Assembly (NCBI GenBank): GCA_944472155.2
Contig: OX235271.1
Location: forward strand, 123,137,329 to 123,201,328
Source of the DNA: Trichobilharzia szidati
Taxonomy: Eukaryota; Platyhelminthes; Trematoda; Strigeidida; Schistosomatidae
Direction: 5' to 3'
DNA length: 64,000 bases
Shown: positions 47,111 through 64,000 of the stretch, in pieces
Numbering within the stretch: the first letter of the stretch is position 1
How the letters are laid out: the number at the start of each line of letters is the position of its first letter
Made by a program: the position numbers and the translations under genes
Notes under the pieces: model-generated
What the model saw: only the letters and a program-made list of their open reading frames with translations
Database searches by the model: none
Told to the model about the DNA's origin: nothing

Positions 47111-48169
47111 GTTTCTGCTAAACAGTTCTTTCTTCTATGCCTACGGTTTCTTTTCACTTTACTGTAGTCTGTTTCTGTTCTTATATTTCCACATGTACTG
47201 TTTCGAATTGTCAAAACCAGAACTAATTCTCTTCCGTTCAGAATTCTATACTGTTCTGTCATTACCAGTGAAGTTGTTTAATAAATTAATGCGACAGAGA
47301 GAGAGAGCTAGATTTGTAGCTAATTCACATTTAGTAAATTATGCTACGTCTGTAGCTGTTTTACCATTGCAGGAAAATCACAAGGCTACGTATATGAATT
47401 AAATCTCTTCCAATGACTTTTAACAAGGATTCCACTAATAAGTGTATTCTCGAGAGTGACTGATGTTCATACTTTTGATAACTGAAACTAAAACAAAACC
47501 AGACTTCAGATGATTGGCCAATACACTGACCGAATGATCTGTCTTACTCAATTGCCTATCATTATTTATTGAATATTTCCTTCTACCAGTAGTCCGATTT
47601 CCTGGTTACCTTAAGACATTTAAATTTATTTGGTGAGCATTAACCTTATCTCTGTAGTCAGTTTTATGTAAGATGCTGATCTGACTACTGTACCAACCAA
47701 ACAGATTGTTTCATAGCTTCCTTCATCTAAGAATCTAATACGCGGTAGAATAGTTTAAATGACGTTAGTAACAACGTTCATTTTCAACGTATACAGACTT
47801 TTAAGAAGAAAATACAAGACTTTATTAATACTGGTATAATGAATTGTATTCTCTCATGAAAATAAATGAAATAAAAGCAGTATATATATGTGTGTTTGAA
47901 ATGTGGGCACTGTGGTAATACATAGTTCTATATCAGTTTGTTTACTGTTTAGATTAAACAATGAAACAGTATAATTCACGGAATGACATTTCTCAACCAA
48001 TTTATCCTTCATTATCATATCAAATAATTATCACTATGATTAATACATCGTTGTCGAAATGCCCTCCAGTAAATAATACTGTTTCATTGTAGCATATATC
48101 TAATATGTTGACTAATATGGAGTTAAATAAAGCAGACTATGCACAAATTGATCAGAGGGTTGAAGTTAA
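47111..48169. other. Intergenic; downstream flank of FEZF gene
   Basis: No coding block is seen. It holds a short TATATATATG run near 47880 and the sequence just beyond the FEZF polyadenylation signal. Confidence 0.4.
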
Positions 48170-48175
48170 TTTATT
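48170..48175 (-). terminator. Candidate polyadenylation signal AATAAA for FEZF
   Basis: AATAAA on the minus strand lies about 190 nt after the FEZF stop codon (48367-48369), giving a short 3' untranslated region. Other AT-rich variants are nearby, so the actual site is not certain. Confidence 0.45.
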
Positions 48176-48366
48176 CATCGTAATAACAGTAATAACGAGG
48201 TGTGTAGAATTATAATAAGTACAATCACATACTGTATTTTAATCAGACATTTTTTATACTCTCTCTTAATCCACAAGAATTAGGTGTAAAGTAATAATAA
48301 TAATTTGGAAAGCAGGGAGACGAGAGAGTATTGTACTCAGAACAGAAGTTCAAGAGATGAAAATTT

Positions 48367-53462
<5,096 letters not shown>

Positions 53463-53494
53463 TTTTGATTATTTTTTTTCTCAGTAGAACAATC

Positions 53495-53496
53495 CT
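53495..53496 (-). promoter_or_regulatory. FEZF: Candidate 3' splice site upstream of FEZF start codon
   Basis: A pyrimidine-rich tract (CATTTTCCTCACTTTTTACG) ends in CTTTAG, 32 nt before the ATG. It could accept a 5' untranslated exon or, as happens in many flatworm genes, a trans-spliced leader. It is inferred from the motif alone. Confidence 0.4.
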
Positions 53497-54104
53497 AAAG
53501 CGTAAAAAGTGAGGAAAATGAAGGTGAAATAAGTAAAAAAAAAAGTTAAAATTATGTTACAATGTGAATTCAGAATGACACAAAATATACGACTGTCTTA
53601 TAATGTATAGTCATGTCACAATACTCTTTCCTTGACAGAAACACTTCAAAACGATGCTGACTTTCACTGGATATAAACGGGGATCAGAAATATTTTGGGT
53701 ACTTATTTTCATCAGTTCTTGCTAATGGATATTCAGATTCAAAGAATTAAGCGGAGAGAATTAACATTGACCGCGTATCCTCCCACCAAGACGAAGAGTT
53801 CTGGAGGAAACAATCAGCCTTACACAAAATAGTGATGATCAATAAATCAGCAGTATGACTAACTGTGCTTCACTCCTGTAATATACAGAATTTGTTAAGC
53901 AAAATTATTAAAATTTAAAAATATTTTTAGAGATTACTGCTTGGAACCAGAATTACAGCTACTGGAACTTGTGTTACTTGAGTGGAAATTTACCTGGGAT
54001 TATTTCATATTCATGAAGTTAGAACAACTCTCCTCTTTGTTTTGTTTTCAGACGGATAGACAGTTAGCAACAGCATGTTTGACTACTAGCTACGATCATC
54101 ACAG
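53497..54104. other. Upstream of FEZF; no gene seen
   Basis: This is a probable intron or promoter region of FEZF. No open frame or known repeat was recognised. Confidence 0.4.
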
Positions 54105-54119
54105 TCAGTAGTGATCCTG

Positions 54120-54335
54120 GTGGAACATAAGGTTTCAAGCTAGAGCTTTGATATTTCTGTAGTGGTGGTGTTTATTTTTACGGGATAGGGTTACTAACCT
54201 CATACCCAACCTTCCCTCTTTACCAGTCTTATTACTGGCTTAGTGAGGTAAAGGAGTGTGTCGGCCGGGGATCGAACCCCGAACCACCTGCGTAGTTGGG
54301 GAGAATTCTAGCTTTGTACCACCGGCGCACGTACG
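54120..54335 (-). repeat. tRNA-headed SINE (family B), copy 2
   Basis: The minus strand has a tRNA-like head (GGTACAAAGCTAGAATTC then GGGTTCGATCCCC). The same body as the copy at 5.6 kb follows, including the CCAGTAATAAGACTGG hairpin and the ATAAACACCAC block. Confidence 0.7.
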
Positions 54336-55730
54336 AAGTATAATACTACTAAATGCATTCCACTGAAAAGATTAAGATTTATAAACTCGGGATGTATTTA
54401 ATCTAATCTTAACCTCATTTTTAAAGAGAATTTAGTAAAATAATTTAGCTGCAGTGGGATTTCAGTATTTACAATCAATAGGGATTACTGACTATTTAAT
54501 TTCGTAGTGTGTGTTAAAATATGCCGATGGAAATAAGCAGTATAAATTCCGAATCATTTGATTTACTGTAGGGGTATGTTGAATTTAATTTCCTCTTAAA
54601 ATTTGTCAAAGGAACATATCTCACATACAAAAATAGCTTTATCCCTTAAAATCCGTATTTAATTTTATTGCATTATATCATTAAATAGTTTGCTACTGAG
54701 TCATAGTACTTTTATCAACCTATATGAAACCTGTTCTTTTTGGGTCACCTCCTTCTAAAGAGTTGAATACACTCTGTAAACATTAACATAAGCAAGTCAA
54801 TAATGTTCTCAAAAACCTAATATGTAATAGTGTTTAGTAAATTAAAGAACACAGTCATATCTAAAAGACATAGTTTGTAATTTGTTCAAGTATGAAAATG
54901 AATTATTCTGTCTAAATGATTTTTGAATAAATTCTCTAAAGTGTTATAAACGACTGAGTATTAAGTCTCAAAGTTAGATGTAGGTGTTTACCTCTTTTAC
55001 TAACACAAGAACTCTACTTTTATTCTCATGCAAATCAAATAAAAAAGGAAATCTCTATGAGAATTTATTTTGATAACCCTTCAGTATGAAATGTACTGAA
55101 TTCAGTTATTGTAATGACAGTAAATATTATATTTTATAATACTAAGAACTTGAAGAGGAGGAATTACTGAAAAGAACATTCTTCGTTCAGATTAACTCTT
55201 AATTCATGATATCGGAATATTTCACGCTATTAGACCTTCAATCAGTTATTGCAATGATTCCTTTATGTTCTTCTTATTCTGAAGACTTACTACACTTACT
55301 AACTGTTAATCAGTACCAAAAAACCATCATATTTCGAGGTCTTTAACGACAGTATGATGGATTTCCTTTCACCAACCGACTATTTATTCTTAATATGGAT
55401 TATAACTTCGTTACGCTGTCTGTTGGAAAAGTAATCCTTACGAATAGACAGAAAGTGATCTTGGTCTAAATAAATGTCTTTCATGAATGTTTGCTATAGA
55501 ATGTAAGATGTGCTTAGTATTTCCGCCACTTCACTGAATTATACAAGTTACAGTATGATTTAAAAATAGCTCTAGTTAAGCATACAATACACAACGTTAT
55601 CATTTAGATAAATGTCAGTCAAGAAGAAAATATACTGGTGAAGTGATTAAATGGTTTAAAGCTCTTTTATTTTCTCTAGAATAAACAAGAAACGAATACT
55701 TAACAGAATTTCTCTGCCTATGCTTGTTTT
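54336..55730. other. No gene seen
   Basis: AT-rich intergenic sequence with no coding block. Confidence 0.45.
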
Positions 55731-55731
55731 G

Positions 55732-55965
55732 TGCGTCGGTGGTACCGCGGTAGAATGCTCGCCAACAACGCATGTGGTTTGGAGTTCGATCCCCAGCCGA
55801 TGCACTCCTTTACCTCACTAAGCCAGTAATAAGACTGGTAAAGAGGGAAGGCTGGGCATGAGGTTAGCAACCCCATCCCGTAAAAATAAACACCACTGCT
55901 ACGGAAACTTCAGGCCTCTAACTTGAAGTCCTATGCTCCACTGGGAACGTAAATGAATACAAAAA
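55732..55965 (+). repeat. tRNA-headed SINE (family B), copy 3 (best preserved)
   Basis: The head GGTGGTACCGCGGTAGAATG (A box) and GAGTTCGATCCCC (B box) is followed by the CCAGTAATAAGACTGG hairpin, CATCCCGTAAAAATAAACAC and a CCACTGGGAACGTAAATG end. With copy 2 it forms an inverted pair about 1.4 kb apart. Confidence 0.7.
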
Positions 55966-56635
55966 AATACTTGTTTTGCTTTTATCACATTTATGCAACA
56001 TATCAAGAAGTTTACTTTCTTTAACAGGTCGTAGTAAATTTAAAACAACAAGCATCAACTGTGAATAAAAAACTGTATTTACTGAATTCATAAATTCCCG
56101 TAGGAAACCTCTACAGTCTTTTTAAAACTATCATACAGACGAAGGAATTCATTAAATATTGCTTTCTCTCCAAAGATGCTGCCTGTTTTACTTTTTATAG
56201 ACTTCACAATTTTCAGGAGTTCGACAGACTAAACATGAGTCATCTTTAAATACAGAGATAAGAAAACGGTGTGTCAATGATGTAACTTTCGTCAATGATA
56301 CTAAAGTGTTATCACTACACCCTGCAGATGACTACTTTCATCAACACTGAGTACTAAACCAAAAGCTGACTGTATAAATCCGAAGCTACTGATTGCAAAA
56401 TTATTAGTTTCGACAAAAGTATGCTCAAAAATGTTGTCAATGTCTATTTTCAATGATCAAAAGACATCTCTTAAACATTCGATGCATATTCTTCTGCGAT
56501 AAAACTAAATGAATATTGATACCATTTTCAGAAATGGACCTCTTTTATATCATAAGTAAATGCCGTAGTCTATATAATTCCACTCTGACACATTTACACA
56601 ATCAAACATTTCACTAATGTGATCTGTTTGATGGC
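55966..56635. other. No gene seen
   Basis: Intergenic, with no recognisable coding or repeat structure. Confidence 0.4.
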
Positions 56636-56930
56636 TTATTGGTTGGAGGATTTCGTCATGAGCTGACATTGGTTAGAGAAACATTGGAAAACCACCTGGG
56701 AGTACTGGACAGTTGTTTCCTCAGTCTAGTTTGGGACTCTTCACGGTACGCACCCATAGCCAGAGTTCGTACGCTGGACCTCCTGGTTACAAGGCTAGCG
56801 AGCTTGTAGACCATTAAACAACTGGGACCCGATCCAGTGGTCAGTCCATGAATTCTAACTGATGTCAGTTCATGATGAAATCCTCCAACCAATCAAACAA
56901 AAATCCCTACAAAACCAATACTTGAAAATT
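56636..56930 (-). repeat. Hammerhead repeat (family A) ending in an inverted 3' tail
   Basis: The minus strand carries a tRNA-like head and a decayed hammerhead (56702-56749; core CGTGAAGA, and an insertion before GAAA). Beyond the head, at 56860-56930, the common 3' tail reappears in the opposite direction (ATGATGAAATCCTCCAACCA). It is therefore an inverted pair that has lost the middle of the second copy. Confidence 0.6.
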
Positions 56931-59839
56931 AATCATTTGTATTCGTTATCTATGCAGTTTGCATGCGCCATTTCATTGAGAATGATCATACAGTCATTTT
57001 TCGACTTTTAATAGGTAATATAAAGCGCTCTGGTGATTAGATAAAAAGATTAGGATGATGAGTATTTACACGAAAACTGCACAGTAAACAACATTAAAGT
57101 AATTAACTAACCCCAATACAGTTCAGTGTGGTACTTCTTTTTCAAATTTTTGACGTTAGATCAATTATAATTCCACTAAAGCAACTCTACGTTTAGATTC
57201 AATTATACGTAAAATGCCGTAGAAATTTTCATCCTTTTGACTTTTTAGTTTTCAGATAAAAAGGTAGGGGGTTGGTGTGCATCCTGTGATTACAGGCTCA
57301 CATATTTGTGTGTATGAGGGTGGGTGAGTGAGAGTGTAAGACAGAAAAATAAATGGCATCTACTATTCACATATACACGACAATAATATAAGTAAAGATT
57401 TGTCCTATACCATTTAAAATCAATAAATAGTTGTCCGATTGGCCGCTTTTCCTCCTCTCCACAAATGGACATATTGAGACTGAAATAGGCTGTATTTTTC
57501 AAATTGACCAATCATAGAATTATACTTTCTTCCCCTTTATTTTGTATGCATTGAAATAAGTTACCAATAAAACGAAAGAGATGAGAGGATTTTTGGAGGA
57601 ATTTAATGTGACCAATAAAACTAAGTGTATTATAAATGATGAAATGAGGTAGAAGAAATTTCCTGATAAAAGTATATACTCCCTGTGGCTTTATTGAAAC
57701 GCTGAGCAAAACAATGTTATTTGTTGTAAGGTTACATATAGGCTTAAAAAAATATCCGGAAGTGAAAAGAAACACAGGAAATTACTCTGAAAACTGTCCA
57801 ATTCACTGAATTACGCCTCACTCAACGAATCAGTTAAAAAAATATCATTACACCGAGTTTGTATTTACATTGGTTTTTCATCGAAACAAAAATTACAAGT
57901 GAACATGTTTATTGTGATAACGACGGTATTTATAACCGAATATACTTCAAATTCAACATAGTAAATCCTTTTTAGAAGAAGTATAACTATTTTGAGAAAA
58001 ATTTACTAGAAAAAATACCTAGGGTCACTGCAAGTTTCCGGTACAACACTTCACAGGCTGCTCTTTAATAATTGGCGACCTAATTTACAGAAAAATTAGT
58101 GGAAACTAAGGTCACAACTCTGTTGCATAAAACGCCTATGAGACCTTTTATTCTGTAATTTAGATGAAATAAATAATGAGATAAAGTTAAAGAAAGACAA
58201 TGTGATTTTTTCTTCTTCAAATTAACCTACCAATGACTTCCGGTAAAATTACTGACGATGGTGTTCATCACAAGTAGCTATTGACTAAAACGTTATTGAA
58301 ATATAATGGGTATATAAAAAAAAATAATAGATTCATATTGATGTCACTGATCCAGTGTTCTGTTAAACAGCTGGCTTGACAATTAAGGACTCATTCCAAG
58401 ACTAGAAACAAACTTTAGAACAAAAGTGGTATGTTTTACAAATGTAGAAGTGGATTAATCTAGTAAGAAACTTCCAAAGGTACCATTTTAAGATCCAAAG
58501 GTAATTTAGGGGCATATTAAGCCATCAGTCAGGGAAGATTTCTATGTATAGAAAATAAGAAGCTACAAATCTGAGCAACACAAAAAGAAATTGTTGAAGA
58601 GAATACAACAAACCCCATCTGATTCACTTTATTATCGTAAGTCGTGTTCAGTAAAAATGAAATCCAATCTCAGCAGCCTTCCAGGCATCTGATATAAATT
58701 CTACTAAACGACAGTCCACAAAAAGAATCATGTTATGAAACCTACTGATCACATTGCGCATCTGGCTGATCAACTTTGTGCCACACAATTAAGACTAGTT
58801 ATCATTGGAATTTTGTTTGTGGATCAGTGGGCGAAGGTTACATCATGGTGGGAATTTTTATGAACAGCTTTATCACTAAAATAGTACGGGTGAAATGGTA
58901 CTAAAGAAGGAAGATAAAGAGTAGGTCGGATTCAGTGAAGTGGAAATGCAAACACACTGAAGAGAATATTATGATGAAAAGTGGGAAAACATAAGAAGAA
59001 GGCGGTCACTTAAGTTACCTCGGGTAATCATTAGGGTGTTAAGAATTTTATGGTGTCTAGTGCGTTGCGCTGGTCGAATTTTATGGGTCATGCTCGCAAT
59101 GTGGTCGTCATACTAGGAGACTTACTAGTGACAATAAAGGGATAAAATCAGTCACCAAGAAGCGGAAGTTAACAGCTGAATACTTTTGAATACAAAGTTT
59201 CAATATTGGTCTTTGAATTGAGATGTCTTCTGAAACACGGACAGTCTTACTGTTTCTAACTATTAGTATTTCCTTTGCATTACCCATGCCAAATCCCGAA
59301 TCTAGGCAAATGACTTACAAATGAGATTTAATGTCAGTTGGTTCTCTTATACTCAATTTGTTGGGAGCTATTCACAGCAGGACATGCAGTAACTTTTGCA
59401 TCTGTCATACCAGTGTATATGCTTTCACTTTCACATATCGACTGATAAATACTCGACAAGATAAAATGTTCTTTATACAGTCATAGCATCTAAGTATTTG
59501 TCTAGTTTTAAGACAGTAAGGATGTTATACTGAGTAGCTTCATTGTCATAAATTTTATTTCTATACAACTTGCGTTTTGAATACTGATTTTCATTTCTGA
59601 GTGAGCCATCACTTAATACACTGAGCCAATCAACTTATGAAGCAGTTGACAGTGATCTATAACTTCTGTGATGATATTCAGCAATGTGCGTATTTTTCTG
59701 TTAGGAGGTTGGATTTTCAGACTGCATGAGTTGTATTATGCAGCTGTGATTATAAAGACACTGAAGGACGAAATGTACATCCTGGATTTCACTGCTAGTC
59801 ATCAAATTTTACTAGATTTGAAGTTAATTACCAGATATC
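56931..59839. other. No gene seen
   Basis: Intergenic. A short stretch near 58848-58900 (TTTTTATGAACAGCTTTATC) weakly resembles one end of family D. The 86-codon frame at 59668-59928 overlaps a dispersed repeat and is not called. Confidence 0.4.
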
Positions 59840-59930
59840 ATGGATGCATCCGTACTAGGAGATGGCATGTTAAAATAGGCCGAACATCTCTGACCAACCA
59901 ATCAACAGGAAAATCAAAATTGAATTAATA
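59840..59930. repeat. Unclassified dispersed repeat, copy 2
   Basis: It matches 41085-41190 in the order of blocks (GCATCCGTACTAGGAGATGG, then GGAAAATCAAAATTGAATT). The family is unknown. Confidence 0.4.
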
Positions 59931-60039
59931 AAAAATAACATTTGTATTTCAATTTCACGATTTGGTGGTATGTTTACAATGCAACTTAACCAACTGTAAA
60001 AGCAGTACTATAAAAGTCGGTTGGTAAACATGGAATTGG

Positions 60040-60290
60040 TTACGGGATTTAATCATGAGCTGACATCAGTTAGCTAACCATTGGAAAACCTGTGGGGAGT
60101 ACTATACAGCTGTTTCGCCAGTCTGGTTTGGGACTCTTCATCAGTGCACACCCACCGATGTTCGGACTCAAGACCTTCTGGTTGCAATGCTAGCGAGCTC
60201 GTAGACCATTAAGCCACTGGGCCTCTATCTAATGACCAGTCCATGAACTTTAACTTCTGCCAATTCACTAGTGATTGGCCCTATCGCGCA
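60040..60290 (-). repeat. Hammerhead repeat (family A), left member of inverted pair
   Basis: The minus strand has the tRNA-like head and a hammerhead region at 60099-60148. GAAA and the CAGCTG stem III are kept, but C3 of the core and stem II are altered and the triplet reads GTA. It faces the copy at 60.4 kb head to head. Confidence 0.65.
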
Positions 60291-60394
60291 CGGACATGGG
60301 GTTCTAGTGGGAAGTCGTGACCAGTAGAGTGCAGCAGGTTGAAGGTGAAGACAAATACTCGCTGAAGACATTGGCTAGTGGTCGCGCTATATCG

Positions 60395-60665
60395 TGAATT
60401 GGCAGAAGTTAGAATTCATGGACTGGCCATTGGATTGGGTCCCAGTGGCTTAATGGTCTACGAGCTCGATAGCCTTGCATCCAGAAAGTCCTGGGTTTGA
60501 ACTCCAGCGAGGTGGTTGCGTACTGCTGAAGAGTCCCAAACTAGGACAGAGGGAACAGCTGTTCAGTACTCCCAGGTGGTTTTCCAATGGTTCTCTAACT
60601 GATGTCAGCTCATGATGAAATCCTCCAATCAATCAAACAAAATCCCTACAAACCAATACTTGATA
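60395..60665 (+). repeat. Hammerhead repeat (family A), right member of inverted pair
   Basis: The tRNA-like head (GGTCCCAGTGGCTTAATGGT ... GGGTTTGAACTCC) is well kept. The hammerhead at 60520-60568 has stem I GTACTG/CAGTAC, core CTGAAGA and stem II GTCC/GGAC, but AGAGGGAA replaces GAAA. The triplet is GTT. The tail ends AATCCCTACAAACCAATACT. Confidence 0.7.
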
Positions 60666-61860
60666 AAACATGAAGTCAGCTAAGTTCTCAGAAGTGATTT
60701 GATTCAGATATTCTTTGATATTTGTCACGATAAAGCGTATTTCTTTAAGTCTACAGCAGAGTTTCATCTCAGTTTCACCCTTGTTTTCTTGAAATCAGAT
60801 TTACATTTTCCCCTTTGATAATAATGTTCTCATTAAATATACATAGAAAACTTCACCAACTACGTAATCTGTCATCACCTGGCAACATAATTCTTACACC
60901 AAGAAAGAAGGAAATTAATAGTTACAGAAATAGGTGGAATATTAGGTTATAAATGATCCGGCATAGTGTTAAGATTATATTGTGATGAAATTGGAATTAA
61001 CTTTTCTTATTAATAAACCATTATACGTTTCTTTTCGTCTTTTTAAAAAACCTACACAAGGGAATTAGTCAGTTACTAGTGTCATTATTCATTGGAATTT
61101 CTAGGTGTGAATGGATGTATAAAATTGTCCAGTAACTTTTCGAATTAAAACAATAGTCCACACCGCATCTTAAACAAGTGTAATTAAATCGAACTCATTT
61201 TCTAACCACCTTATTATTATTATTATCATCATCTTCATTACTATGAAAGTATTGATGACGTTATTCATCAGTATTATTAATTCCAAGTTATATCCATGAC
61301 CATCTCTATTCATTTTCTCATTTTGTATGTCAATCCTTCTGATGCTGCAGTGTGTCTGTCTGTCTATCTATCTGCCTTTCTATCTCTTACACTATCTATT
61401 CTAGTGTAGACAATAATAACATTCAAATGAAGACACGCACACGCATACAATAGAAAACACTCTGTGGTTACACTGGCTAACTTAATTATAGGGTTCTATT
61501 CATTTTAAGTGTGTGTATTGGGGAAAATGGATCATATTGACCGGAAAAAAATTAATCCTAAAGAAAATAATACCAGTTGCTAAGGTATCCCGTGCAATAA
61601 TCAGTGTGGATTCACTTTTTTAGTGAGTAACTTACCAGAATGATTATTTTCACTTTGTGGGAGTAGAACAGATAAAAATAGCATATACTTTGGAGACAGC
61701 TATTTTTTAAAATATAGAATATATTGCTGATAGTTATAGTGAAAGATGAAATTTTAAATTTAAGCATAGATTATGATTACATCCTTCAAGTCTGTTTTAT
61801 TGTTTAGACCTCAAGAAGGAGAAAACATTGTGACTGCAATTGGTGTCTATTGATAATCTT
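60666..61860. other. No gene seen
   Basis: Intergenic, with an ATT/ATC trinucleotide run near 61209-61232 and TCTG/TCTA-type short repeats near 61350-61390. Confidence 0.45.
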
Positions 61861-61863
61861 CTC

Positions 61864-63660
61864 TTACTTCCCAGACGAAGTAAAGGATGAAATATAGTAA
61901 ACGCTTTTTAGTTTGCTGCTAAAAGCGAAATGCTCAGATGTAGTTGTTCTGGTAGGTGACTTCAATGCTCGAGTAGGAAAGGTGTACCAGCCAGTAAAGT
62001 ATGATGGTGATGTCAATGGAATTTCCTGCCAACGAACCAACAGCAATGGTCGCATTTTACAATTTTGTTCAGATAATCATCTGTTCCTGGTGAGCATCAA
62101 TTTCATACATAAGGAGAGACAGTGTCTAACCTGATAAACCCCATCATCAATCACTGATGGATACAAATAGATCACGTGACTATATGCTATCGATGGAGAG
62201 TATCGATTAAAGATCATCACTTCTTTTCGAACACCTGTGTAGACAGCAATTATGCTGTGGTCTGTGCTTGCGAACAAACACAGAAAACAGGCAGCTACGA
62301 AGTCGCTAAGCCCCAGCATGATGAACACACTATGTTGGTAATGAGTATAGAAATAACTAAACGTGTAATACCCATCTTGAGGAAACCTGACGCCATTTCC
62401 ACTTTACTGTGGAAACAGTGGTAATGACTGTTAATAACCTAAAACCAAAGGTTAGTAAATGTCAGTGGGTTTCTGTTTCTCCACCCGAACAAACGGGAGC
62501 AAGGAGACTGAATTCAGCGTATCACAGTGCACCAAGTAACGCGATGTAAAAAAGAAATGATAAACGAAACAATTTTCAGGGATAGATGACCAGAAGGCTG
62601 GTGGGAACACTTTGAGAAGCAGTCTAGCTGGCCTATAGCTTCAAAACATTTGCCAAGCATCCACCACCTGCTTGAATGGGGCGTAGACAACAGTTCTCCA
62701 AATGTACTGAGGTTGCAGAAACCGTCTCTAAATTAAGGAGCGGCAAGGCAGCAGGATTTGATGGGATGACTCCAGAGGTGTTTAAGAACCACAGTGATGA
62801 ATTAGTGTCTAGATTAATTAAGACACTAGGTAATGTCTTGGAGTCTGAGATATTTCCATTGCAGTAGTACAAATCATTGATTATCCTAGTTTACAAATGG
62901 AGAGACAAATCTTCCTGTGATAACAGCGGAGGGATTACATTGACTAAAAACATCTGAAATTCTGGGTTGAATAATCATGCGTAGACTAAATGGTGCTTTG
63001 GAGAAAAAAACGTGAGAAAACCAGACAATCTTTATCTCCGCAGACGGGTGTATTGATCATATCTTCACCCATAGACAGATCCTCGAACATAGGCATATTT
63101 AAAGGCATACAATACTTGCCACATTTCTTAGCCTAAATGCATCGTTTGATTCCACCGACCGAGAGGTGCTGTTGCAATATCTAACAGTGAAGGATGTGTT
63201 TAGAAAGTACATCTCGATAGTTGAGGCACTCTTTTCAACTTACGCAGTCCTTCAAGAGAGTACAGAAATTTGTCAAATGCAGTGATAACACCCAGTGGTG
63301 TCTATCCAGGATGTCCCCACTTCTTGTTTAATTTCATTACGGATGTACTGACCAATGAAACCCTGTTTCTCTACGCATATTCTGTCTAAAAGTCAGTCAA
63401 TGGAGTTGTGAAGCTGCACTAATTAAGATGGCGAGGACTGCTATTAGCTCTTCTTGGTCGAGCAGTGTTGGCCGACAAAAGTGTTAGGGGTGATCAAATC
63501 AAAAACTGGCATCAGTCCATGAAGCCTTTGACTGTTGACTTGATCCATGTAAGAAAATGTAGTCTGTCTGACTGGAGTCCTCGAGATTCTAAGAACCAGT
63601 GGCTTGAGACTGTTGGTGATATGGCTCAGAACTGTTCTTGATGGCACAGATGAATTCCCT
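61864..63660 (+). mobile_element. CR1-like non-LTR retrotransposon remnant
   Basis: The plus strand shows, in order, an endonuclease motif (VVVLVGDFNARVG at about 61940-61980), RT entry (VSKLRSGKAAGFDGMTPEVF at 62730-62785), and motif A (FLSLNASFDSTDREVL at about 63125-63172). The region around motif B is eroded (63290-63340). The 3' end (63518-63650) is shared with 46.9-47.1 kb. Several frameshifts and stops make it inactive. Confidence 0.75.
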
Positions 63661-64000
63661 GCTTATGAACTCCTGGATTCATTAAATTACCGTTAATCTC
63701 CGTTTGTTTATTCTTTCTCCCGTAGATTTCCTTTCGTTAGCATTCTTTTATTTCTTCTCTACCTTTGTGTGCTATTTGGAGTGTGGTAAACTGAATTTCT
63801 GCTATTTTGTGCTAAGGTATACACTGATACTCAGTCAATATTATTTAAGGCAGTTTTAGAAGTTACTTTTATTAGGACTTGGCTAACTTCACTCTAGGTT
63901 TCTTTACTAAATGATATAAACCATTAGGCCATTGAAAACTAAAGAAATGCGGGTAGATGCTTCGTAAGAATGTTCACATACCACATCATAAAGGATTTAG
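63661..64000. other. No gene seen
   Basis: The sequence after the CR1-like 3' end runs to the window edge with no coding block. Confidence 0.35.

Noticed and set aside
55732..55810. Possible true tRNA gene
   Set aside because: A and B boxes are present but the acceptor and anticodon stems do not close, and the same unit recurs with a SINE body. It is a SINE head.
59668..59928. 86-codon plus-strand open frame
   Set aside because: It overlaps a dispersed repeat shared with 41.1 kb and has no recognisable domain.
60149..60520. Nuclear-encoded satellite array of hammerhead repeats in tandem
   Set aside because: The copies are in opposite orientation and separated by a spacer; no head-to-tail tandem array exists in this window.

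Overview
The window is AT-rich invertebrate DNA that fits a blood fluke (family Schistosomatidae, most likely Schistosoma). The reasons are two conserved animal genes with long introns, tRNA-headed short repeats carrying hammerhead-ribozyme sequence (the Sm-alpha type of repeat), Ty3/gypsy elements of the CsRn1/Boudicca kind, and RTE (SR2-like) and CR1-like non-LTR retrotransposons. Nothing bacterial or plasmid-like is seen. The species cannot be fixed from the sequence alone.

Region 1 to 15.1 kb (minus strand) holds a Mediator subunit 1 (MED1) homologue. I could join ten exons with GT/AG splice sites and consistent phase. They give about 1,206 residues, and the 3' end runs off the left edge of the window. 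The N-terminal half is the conserved Med1 fold. The tail is Ser/Thr/Asn-rich and carries two LxxLL nuclear-receptor boxes and a basic patch. Its introns contain several short repeats and a piece of a CR1-like reverse transcriptase.

Region 15.2 to 48.1 kb is a repeat-rich gene desert. It contains an old RTE element (16.7-19.8 kb, minus), a tRNA-headed SINE with an intact-core hammerhead motif (20.6-20.8 kb), a diverged LTR (22.8-23.1 kb), an eroded gypsy element (24.1-27.1 kb, minus) and a structurally complete but non-functional gypsy element with near-identical LTRs (27.09-32.26 kb, minus). It also has two 5'-truncated RTE fragments (35.4 and 38.6 kb, plus), four copies of an unclassified palindrome-ended repeat, and several hammerhead repeats, some as head-to-head inverted pairs.

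Region 48.1 to 53.5 kb (minus) is a FEZF-type zinc-finger transcription factor gene in three exons. It encodes 732 residues with an N-terminal Eh1 repressor motif, six C2H2 fingers and an unusually long low-complexity C-terminal tail. Region 53.5 to 64 kb is again intergenic, with SINEs, three more hammerhead-repeat units and a CR1-like retrotransposon remnant (61.9-63.7 kb, plus).

The two host genes are unrelated in pathway beyond both acting in transcription: MED1 is a co-activator subunit and FEZF a DNA-binding repressor. The most unusual material is the set of hammerhead repeats, in particular a hammerhead core enclosed by 41-bp near-perfect inverted repeats at 41.77-41.94 kb and compensatory changes in the ribozyme stems between copies. 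Splice sites and family names come from reading the sequence and from memory of the families; no database search was run.
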